Assembly: GCA_019671005.1 (NCBI GenBank)
Contig: CM033728.1
Span: forward strand, 28,347,099-28,411,098
Direction of reading: 5' to 3'
Source: Hibiscus mutabilis
Taxonomy: Eukaryota > Streptophyta > Magnoliopsida > Malvales > Malvaceae
DNA: 64,000 bases
Under the pieces are notes generated by a model. It was not told the origin of the DNA. It saw only the letters and a list, made by a program, of their open reading frames with translations, and did no database searches. Positions within the stretch are counted from its first letter, which is position 1, and every line of letters starts with the position of its first letter. The position numbers were made by a program, and so were the translations under genes. Shown here in pieces: positions 56,119 to 64,000 of this stretch.

Positions 56119-56645
56119 CATAATCTCAAGGCCGCAGTAGATCGACAAAAAGCTTACGCATATAAGAAAAAAAGATATTAAGTATGAAGTGGAAGAAAAA
56201 GTGTTCTTAAAGGTTTCTCCTTGGAATAAAGTACTAAGGTTCGGGCGAAAAGGAAAGCTTAGTCCCAAATTTATTGGGCCATACGAGATTTTGAAAAGAG
56301 TAGGACTAGTGGCTTACCAATTGGCATTGCCTCTAGATATGAGTAAGATTCATGATGTGTTTCATGTGTCCATGATTCGGAGGCATCGATCGGATCCTTC
56401 ACATGTCATTACTCTTGAGAAAATTGAATTACAACCGAATCTGACATATGAAAAAGAACCAGTGAAAATCCTAGCACACGGAGTTAAAGAATAAAGAAAC
56501 AAGAAAATTCCACTAGTTAAAGTCCTTTGGAAAAAACCATAAAGTTGAGGAAACCACTTGGGAAACCGAAAAGAGAATGAAAGAGCAATATCCAAAATTG
56601 TTTGAAAGGAATGTACGTTAAAAAATTCGAGGATGAATTTTCTTA
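56119..56645 (+). pseudogene. D integrase C-terminus and chromodomain
   Basis: The frame 56189-56494 reads VFLKVSPWNKVLRFGRKGKL, GPYEILKRVG and IHDVFHVSMIRRHRSDPSHV. The chromodomain follows after a stop, with IPLVKVLWKK, and is shifted at an A-run near 56530 ('tggaaaaaacc') into a frame reading VEETTWETEKRMKE. It ends just before the PPT. Confidence 0.72.
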
Positions 56646-56658
56646 AGGTGGAAGGAAT

Positions 56659-58920
56659 TGTAATATTCCAATTTTTGTTTAGTGACTAAAATCTAATTTT
56701 TGAAAGTTTAGGGGTTAAAGTGTGGACTTTGGAAAAGTTCAGGGATCAAAGTGTAATTTCCAAAAGTTATGTAAGTTAACCCTGTAAATGAATAGTTCAC
56801 CCCCGAGAGTGGCATTTCCATGTTACCCGGATTTTTTGTACGAGGCTTATATTATTAGAATTTTTGGATCGAATGAAAATTGTTAAGCGTGCTCAAACGA
56901 GAGTAGTACAGGGATGAGTGACCTAATGGGAAGTCCCATATTCACTATTTTGACTAATAAAAAGGATTTATTTTAAGTCAATAATATTCGAAATGGATTG
57001 TGGAGATAAGATTTCTAAGAGAAAATGTAGCCGATAAATTTTCTCGGTAATTATCGGTATATCGGATCGAACTAAAATTTTTAAGACAGTTCCAAGAAAT
57101 TATGGGAAATTCATAAAATATTATTTTATGAATATTTTATTACATTTGGTTGGATTTTAACTAGATTTAGTTAGATTTTAAAGGAATGCCAATTTTCAAG
57201 TCTTGTTGGTAAATAAAGTCTAGTTGGAGGGCAAATTGGACATTTTCCATGGATGGCATTTTTGAAATATTTTGAAACTTTGAGGGCAATTTTGGAAGAA
57301 GATTTACACATGGATTAAATAATGGCTATTGATTTTGATGAGATTGAATCTTGGTCATTGGATTAAAGGGGCAAATTAGTAATTTCACTAGTTAAATGAA
57401 TTTAAAATTCATTTAACTTTAACATGTGGATTAAATAAATAAAAGATGATTAAAAATCATCTTATTTCCAAAAAGGGCTGTTCGAAACTTAGAGAAGGGG
57501 AAAGAAAATTTTCAAACTCTCAAGCCAAAATTTGAAGAAATCAAGACAAGTTTCAAGCAAAATTTATTTAGGTAAATTGTTCTACACTTGATTCTCTTCA
57601 ATTTGATAGTATTTTTGCATGATAAAAGTCAAGTTGGTTCATGTTCATGGATGAGGATGATTATGATTCTGATAGAATATGATGGAATTGTAGTAGTATT
57701 GTGTAGAATTGATGATATAGACATGAAATCAAGCTTGAATTTAGATTAATTTCTTGTTTGAAGTTGTAAACCCTAAGAATTGGATATTTTGGTCAGGGAA
57801 TCAAATTGAGGATGATAGTGGAAGGATTATGGTGTTGCAAGCTTAATTTTGATGTTAGATTAAATAATTTTCCCAAGTTGAAATTTAGGGACCTTTTCAA
57901 AAATTTTGAGAAATTAGGGGAAATTATTGAAAATTTATTTTAGCACTTAAATTGATGAATTATGATTGAAACATCATGAATTTATATTTAGGGACCAAAA
58001 TGAAAATTTTGGAAATTTGGGGGATCAATTCGACAATTTGAGAAAATTGGGTGATTGATTTGGAATTAATAATTATTTGGTAGATGTTTCAAGCATGATA
58101 GGAAGATAAATGATTGAAATGACAAGAAATGAAAATTTAGGGACCTATTTCAAAAATAAAAGAATCTTGAAGGACTAAGTTGGACAAAGTTGAAAGTTAA
58201 AGGAAAATTCTAGAAATGATGGAAATGAGTCAAGAATTAATTTGTACATGAATTAAGTGTACAAATATGATCTAGTGACTAAAATGTAACTTTTATAAAG
58301 TTTGAGGGCTAAAAGGATAATAGTCCAAAATAAGTAAATAGTAATGGAAATTGTTCAAATTGAGCTTGAACAATTGAAGGATGTTCAAAATGGTCACTAA
58401 AGACCTATGAACTAATTCGGCAATTACATAGAGTTTTGGGGAAAATTAGAAAAATATTTTATTCGAATAAAAATGTCTTGAATCGAGTTAGTAATGTTAG
58501 ATTTAAGTCTAATAAAGAATAGTGATAAAATGTGTTCGATTGGTCTTCTACAATTCAAAAGGTGTTTGAGGAAGACTTGAGTAACAAAAGGAAGGAAAAG
58601 AATATCGAGTGAGCTTAGTGAGGCTGTCTGGTATAAATAGGTGAGTGCATTTTTATATGCTTGCATAATGATGAAAAAGGGTAGATTTGTGATAAGTCGA
58701 CCCTGGATTAATAATGATATTGCATTATTATATGAAATTTGATTTGTTGCATATTTTAGTAAATACAAGCTTCAGTAGAATACGAGGTAAGAATTTTATT
58801 ATGCAAGTGGCAATGCATGTCTATACAGGGAATATGGATAATAACAAGATTAAAAATGAAACATAAACCCTGGGGATCCAAGCACATAGTGCAATTGGCA
58901 CTAACGAGGTGTTTTAATAT
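56659..58920 (+). repeat. D 3' LTR, cut at its right end by a B-type LTR
   Basis: It starts TGTAATATTCCAATTTTTG directly after the PPT. It shares the order of blocks with B: 'gtgactaaaat', 'gaccta...gggaag', 'tctagttggagggcaaattgg', 'gagcttagtgaggc', 'gtgagtgcattttta'. It ends at 58920 where a B-type LTR begins. 'tagggacc' and 'ggaccaaaatg' words recur at 57880-58170. No gene is supported; the ORF 58424-58768 on the minus strand lies wholly in this LTR. Confidence 0.75.
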
Positions 58921-61062
58921 TGTAATATCCCAAATTTTTGGCTAGCGACCAAAATGTAAATTTTGAAAGTTTTAAAGTATAAACTTTGGAAAAGTTTGGT
59001 ACTAAAGTGTAAATTTCCCCAATAAGTAATTTTATTCAGTATAATAGTGAATCGGATCGAAATAAGTACGATGATATCGATTTTAAGATTTAAGATGTAG
59101 TAAAAGGTACTGAATTTGGATCGAATAAAATTGTTAAGCGTGCTCAGGCCAGTGAAATATTAGGATGGGTGACCTCTGGGAAGGTCTCATAAAAGTGTTT
59201 CTGATCGATATTTTGGACTCAGTAAGAGTAGAGAAAATTTGTATGGATTATCGATAAAAGAGTTCTAAGAGGAATTTTATTTTATGAAGATTTTCGATAA
59301 TTATCGGAATAATAGTCTAAGTCCATGGAAAAAAGGAAGTTTTTATGGGATAATAGAGTTTATTTCCCGAAAATGGAAATATAGAAATTTTGAAATAAAT
59401 CCGATAGCTCGGAAAAGGTAAAAGTGTAGAAGAAGTATTTTGCGAATATTAGAAGATCAGATCGAATTCAAATTTCAGAAGCTAATCCAAAAGCCATGGA
59501 AAAGTCATAAAATACTATTTTATTAATATTTTATTATAGTTGGTTGGATTCAAACTAGATTTAGTTGAATTTTTACAAGAATGGAAAACTAGTAAATAGA
59601 AACTAGTTGGAGGGCAAATTGGTCATTTGGCCCCAATGGCAATTTTGAAATATTTAAAAATTTACAAGGGCATTTTTGGAAGACAGAAATGGGAGATTTA
59701 ATCTTGGCACTTGATTGATGATAATATCAACCTCAACCGTTAGATTAAAAGAGTATTTTAGTAATTTCACTATTTAAATGAATTTAAAATTCATTTATAT
59801 TTACAAGTGGCATAATTGTAGAGATTAAATAGTTAAAGGCCAAAAGATGATGTCTTCTTCATCTTCTAAATTACGAAAATTAGAGGAAAAATGGGAGAAA
59901 TTTTCCAAGTTTGATTCAAGCCCCGATACTCGATTTTCAAGTGATAAATGAAGTTGGATCTGAATCAAAAGAAAGTTAGAGGTACTATGAAAAAAGGCTC
60001 AAATAGGACTTAGTAAGGCATACTAATAAATGGCCAGGTGAGTGCAATACATACATGGATATTTATATGTCATAAGGTAGACTTGTGATAAGTCTACCAT
60101 TGTAATAATTGCAATGATATTTATGTTAATATCTTATATTTGGCATGTTGGAAATTGTCAAAGGTAGAAATATAAATGCATTGATCACTAGTTAATTGAT
60201 TATGATAGCTTATGCATAATATTTCGGGTATGAACTGCCCAAGTTGAATTATGTTGATATATATATATATATTGCCATGGATGAAATGATTATGGAATGT
60301 GAAATACATGCCCAAGTAAGTTATTAAGGGACAAGATATAGTTGGCATGACATAGAGTCCATCAACACGCTGAATATACGATTTAGCACTATAGTGTATA
60401 TAAAGGACACTTAGTGCAGATGGTTAGCACAACCTTATGCGCAGATGGTTAGCACAACCTTATGCGCATATGGTTAGCACAACCTTATAAGCGTGCGTAT
60501 GGTTAGCACTGCCTTATAAATGTGCGGATGGTTAGCACGGTCTTACGTGCGGATGGTGGGCACGACCTTATGTGTTTATATGATATCAACACTCATGTGT
60601 CTATATGATGCCGACACTTATGTGCCTATATGTTACCGGCACTTTATGTGTCTATATGTTTATCGTAACTTCGGTGACTAGTACTCTATAAATTCCGATC
60701 TCGCATACTTAAGTTTCCTCTCTATATAAAAGTTAATACATTGGCATATATCATGCTATATAAATGTAGCCATAAAGTTTAATAAGTCTAAATTATTATT
60801 AATTTTGTTTTGAGTGAAAAATTAGCGTGTATTTGATTCACATGTAGGTTAAGGGGAGTACTTGCAGAGGAGTTGGGCATAATGATCAAGCTTCAATCTG
60901 CAAAACATCAATAAGATATTATAGCTTATGATAATCTCTAGTGGGCATGTAATTATTTAATTTATAGTAGAGTAGGATGCATGAAATTAAACTAAACGAT
61001 AGAGAATTAATCAGTTTTGATGATGAAACGTAAATGGACAAAATAAGATAAGGCATTAGTAA
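58921..61062 (+). mobile_element. B-type LTR fragment with internal deletion
   Basis: It starts TGTAATATCCC and follows solo LTR B until 'actcgattttcaagtg' (59930-59945). It then jumps about 1.35 kb ahead to the block equivalent to B 46345 ('aagtt.gatc.gaatcaaaag'). It ends at 61062 ('attagtaa', equal to B near 47800), where LTR C starts. It carries an expanded minisatellite at 60405-60660. Confidence 0.78.
60405..60665 (+). repeat. Minisatellite in the B-type LTR
   Basis: Six units of 25-31 bp with the core 'gatggttagcacaacctta' lie at about 60405-60570. About four further units of 25-28 bp with 'tatatgatgccgacactta'-like cores run to 60665. The solo B LTR has only two or three of the second type at the same place and none of the first in clear form. 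Confidence 0.72.
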
Positions 61063-62232
61063 TGTGACATCCCTGACTCGTATTTAGTACGGGAAAAGGG
61101 GTGTTACAAATATAAGGAGCAAAGAGCGTCCTTATATGAGGAGCAAAGAGCGTCCTCTCGAGTACCTACTCTACATGGCACTACGGTGCAGATAGGCTAT
61201 GGGGTTTCCACGGGCCTCTAGCCAGACACGATGATAATAATAACAAGAAGTTACATGATACAGATGTTACATGATACATGAAAAAGATGTTACATGATTT
61301 CATGATACATGAAAAAGAAGTTACATGTTACATGATAAAGAAGTACATGACATACATGATAGAAATGTTCTTGATATATGATAGAAAGGTTACATGATAC
61401 ATGCTATAAATGTTACATGATATATGACATAAATGTTACATGATGCATGATAGAGATGTTATATGATACATAATAGAGATAATTCATGTTGTACATGATA
61501 ATGATGTGTGATTATACATGTAAAGTTCACATTGTGACATGATTGCTAGATATATGAAATGTGTATTGCACTTTATATATATGATATGTTGAATTGCATT
61601 ACTTTATGTTTTCTTAAAACTGTTTTGAATGTCTCACTAAGTTCGTACTTAGCGTGTGATGTTGGTTCACACGTAGGTTCTCTGAGATAGACTGATAAGG
61701 AGGAGTTGTCTTTTGGAAAGATCAAGTTACTAAAGTGACTATGGTATATACATTTTTAAAGTAGTTGATATATAGTGGTATGTACAAATGTTAAAGTATA
61801 TATTGATATGTAATTTAAAATGAGTATACTGGTTTGTAAACCTAAGTTTATGACGTATTTATATGATCATATGAATGTGTGGGTTTGAAGAAATGGTTTG
61901 CTACAAGTAGCTATAAATTTTGATATAGTTAAAATGGTGTTTAACCCTAATTGCGTAGAAACCTTAAAATCAAGAAAGGGTCTAAGCAGTGTACATAGTT
62001 TTCACCCTGAATAATTTTTATATTTCAAAAACTTAGTTATAAGAAACAATTAAGGGTCAGAACTAGTTGCAATAGACTGACATAATTTTTAGTTGAATAC
62101 CGAGAAAGGGTTAAACTACAATGCAAGTTTTGGAAATAAATAAATAAATAAATTTAGTCAAGTTTTCTATAAACAACATTCTAACATCTTTAACGTATAT
62201 TTAGTTTAGGAGTGTACGTTAAGGGTGTTATA
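61063..62232 (+). mobile_element. LTR C, right-arm copy, 1170 bp
   Basis: TGTGACATCCC...GGGTGTTATA (the last CA of GTTACA is mutated). No coding sequence is present. Left neighbour: B-type LTR. Right neighbour: the A2-like RNase H, inverted. The two sides do not match, so no target duplication exists. It contains two ~25-bp 'aggagcaaagagcgtcc' units (61112-61160) and a 'ttacatgatacatga' array at 61245-61500. 61390-62232 is the inverse of 49387-50206. Confidence 0.72.
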
Positions 62233-63400
62233 ATGTCTCCAAATCTTTAACGCAAACACTACTGCAGAAAGCTCTAAATCATGCGTAGGATAATTGCGCT
62301 CGTGCACCTTCAACTGTCTAGATTCATAAGCCACAACTTTCCCGTCTTCCATTAACACAGACCCCAAACCAACATAGGATGCATCAATATAAATAATAAA
62401 CTCTTTACTCGATTCAGGTTGAATCAAGATCGAAGCTCGTGTCAAAGCCTTCTTCAACTTCTCAAAAGATTGTTGTCTACTCTCCGTCTACTGAAAACGA
62501 ACATTATTTTGCAGCAACTTAGTCAACAGAGCAGTAACCTTTGAGAAACCATCTACAAAACGACGATAATATCCTACTAACCCGAGAAAACTACGAACCT
62601 CCAACATAGGCTTAGGTGGCTTGCAACTCACCACTGCCTCAATCTTCTATGAATCCACATGAATAGCTTTTGTCGACACAACATGTCCAAGGAAAATCAC
62701 TTCCCTTATCTAAAATTCACACTTGCTCAACTTGGCATACAACTGATTATCCAGCAAAGCTTGCAACACAATCTGCAAATGTCGATCATGTTATTCCTTG
62801 GTATGAGAGTACACAAGGATATCATCAATTAACACAACCCTAAATTAATCTAAATATTCATGGAACACCCTATTCATCATATCTATGAAAGCAGTAGTGC
62901 ATTCATCAACCCGAAAGGCATTATTAAAAACTCATAATGCCTATAACGTGTGCGAAAAGCAGTTTTTAGCACATTCTTATCCTTTACCCTTAACTAATAA
63001 TACCTAGACCTTAGATCAATCTTGGAAAACACTGAAGCACCCCAAAATTGATCGAATAAATAGTCAATTCATGAAAAATGATACTTATTCTTAATTGTCA
63101 ACTTATTCAGTTGCTGATAATCAATGCACATTCATATCGTGCCATCTTTCTTTTGCACCAACAACACTGGTGCTCCTCACGGCAACACACTAGGTCAAAT
63201 AAAACCACGATCTAGCAACTCATGAAGTTGCGTCTTCAACTCTTTAGGCGCCATGAGATACAGAGCAATCGGCACAGAGTTGCATCTTCATATGTCTCGA
63301 TTCAACACTCTACTTCCCTATCTAGTGGTAACCCAAGCAACTCCTCTGAAAACACTCCCAAAAAAGTCATAAAATAGTACAGATATCCTAAACACACACT
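62233..63400 (-). pseudogene. A2-type RT and RNase H, inverted copy
   Basis: It is the reverse complement of 48212-49386 at all but scattered positions. It reads SSKEFIIYIDASYVGLGSVLMEDGKVVAYESRQLKVHERNYPTHDLEL in the open piece 62457-62206, better preserved there than the left copy, which has an extra base. It is bounded by LTR C on the left and CACAC plus LTR B on the right, the same junctions as the left arm. Confidence 0.8.
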
Positions 63401-64000
63401 GTAGCACCCTTAACGTATACTCGTGGACCGAATTTACATTAAAGATGTTACGAAGTCGTTTAAAGAAATCCTGACTTATAATAATAATTTTTTATACATA
63501 TAAATCATGTCTTTATTAATCTAAACCTTTTCTCAATTTTCTTGAAATCATAACTTATGTGCAGTTGTCTAATTTCGACCCTGAATTAGTTTGTAAAACA
63601 TATTAGTCAGTTATTAAAACGATAATGCAATTCGGGGTGAAAAATAGGTTCACGACCTAGGCCTTTTCTTGATTTTAAAATCCTTATGCGATTACCGATA
63701 AATAAAATTTAAACTGATTAAACATGATTTACTACCTTTTTAAGCTTACCGATTATTCATATTAACAAAGTAAGCTTCCTTTTTACTTTAGTTTATTATT
63801 TCATATTACTAATACCTTATCTTGCTTTATCCATAAATGATTCATCATTAAAATTGATCAATTATCTATCGTTTAATCTAATTTAATGCATCATATACTA
63901 CCAGCGGATAAATAATTACATGCCCACTAGAGATTATCATAAGCTAGAATATCTTACTGATGTTTTGCAGATTGAAGCTTGATCAGTATGCTCAACTCCT
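63401..64000 (-). mobile_element. Solo LTR B, inverted copy, runs off the window
   Basis: TGTAGCACCCTTAACG onward is the reverse complement of 48211 down to 47611, differing at only a few per cent of positions by eye. The rest of this LTR should lie to the right of the window. Confidence 0.85.

Larger units (their letters stand above)
53846..58920 (+). mobile_element. Chromovirus D, 5'-truncated, with 3' LTR
   Basis: It has protease, RT, RNase H, a deleted integrase and a chromodomain on the plus strand, then a PPT-like 'aaggtggaagga' and a 3' LTR starting TGTAATATTCC. It has lost 5' LTR, PBS, gag and the start of protease at the junction with J. Its LTR type relates it to solo LTR B. It is better preserved than A1, H or J. 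Confidence 0.82.

Noticed and set aside
58424..58768. Minus-strand ORF of 114 residues
   Set aside because: It lies within the D 3' LTR and has no domain or counterpart in the related B LTR.
60405..60665. CRISPR-like array
   Set aside because: Units are directly adjacent, with no unique spacers of constant length; the sequence is a LTR minisatellite in plant DNA.
1..64000. A host protein-coding gene with introns
   Set aside because: Nearly all of the window is accounted for by LTR elements; no exon-like run with splice signals and a known host domain was found.

Overview
This is plant nuclear DNA, most likely from a eudicot. The window is a pile of decayed LTR retrotransposons with no recognisable host gene, rRNA or tRNA gene. 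It is AT-rich. The plant signatures are primer-binding sites of the initiator-Met type (TGGTATCAGAGCC) and of the type TGGCGCCGTTG, Ty3/gypsy chromoviruses with very long LTRs and a C-terminal chromodomain (Tekay/Del-like), and Athila-like elements whose third ORF carries a GSLFFP motif. The density and depth of nesting suggest pericentromeric or other heterochromatin. The species cannot be named from the sequence alone.

Left part (1-35.8 kb). Fragments of a D-type LTR (1-557) and of a Tekay-like LTR called Z here (858-3278) are followed by element A1 (3279-34024). A1 is a chromovirus with 3.6-kb LTRs, inserted into Z. A1 is interrupted inside gag by a solo LTR, G (7635-26879, minus strand, TSD TTAGA). 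G is interrupted by an Athila-like element, E (9304-25324, TSD GTGAT/GTGAC). E is interrupted in its 3' LTR by a second Athila-like element, F (17133-24568, minus strand, perfect TSD TCTGC). This is a clean nest four levels deep (five counting Z), with three target-site duplications readable by eye. E keeps a gag C-terminus and the third ORF but has lost almost all of pol and carries a 228-residue ORF I do not recognise. F keeps RT-RNase H, a broken integrase with an unusual 8-residue repeat array in front of it, and the third ORF.

Middle part (34.8-50.2 kb). A G-type LTR piece is followed by a minus-strand chromovirus, H (35.8-41.3 kb, all domains but heavily mutated). H is fused head to head with a plus-strand relative, A2 (41.3-49.4 kb). 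A2 is split by a 4,177-bp solo LTR, B (44035-48211), with a perfect TSD GTGTG, and is cut off in RNase H by LTR C.

Right part (50.2-64 kb). A minus-strand A1-like relic, J, meets a plus-strand chromovirus, D (PR to chromodomain plus its 3' LTR). B- and C-type LTRs follow. From about 61.39 kb to the window end the sequence is the reverse complement of 47.61-50.21 kb: the same C junction, the same A2 RT/RNase H piece and the same B junction with its TSD. The window therefore contains one arm and the start of the other arm of a large inverted segmental duplication around an 11-kb spacer. That structure, a short MITE-like repeat seen in three copies, conserved GTATCGATAC palindrome clusters in the LTRs, and the reduced Athila-like element E are the points most worth following up.
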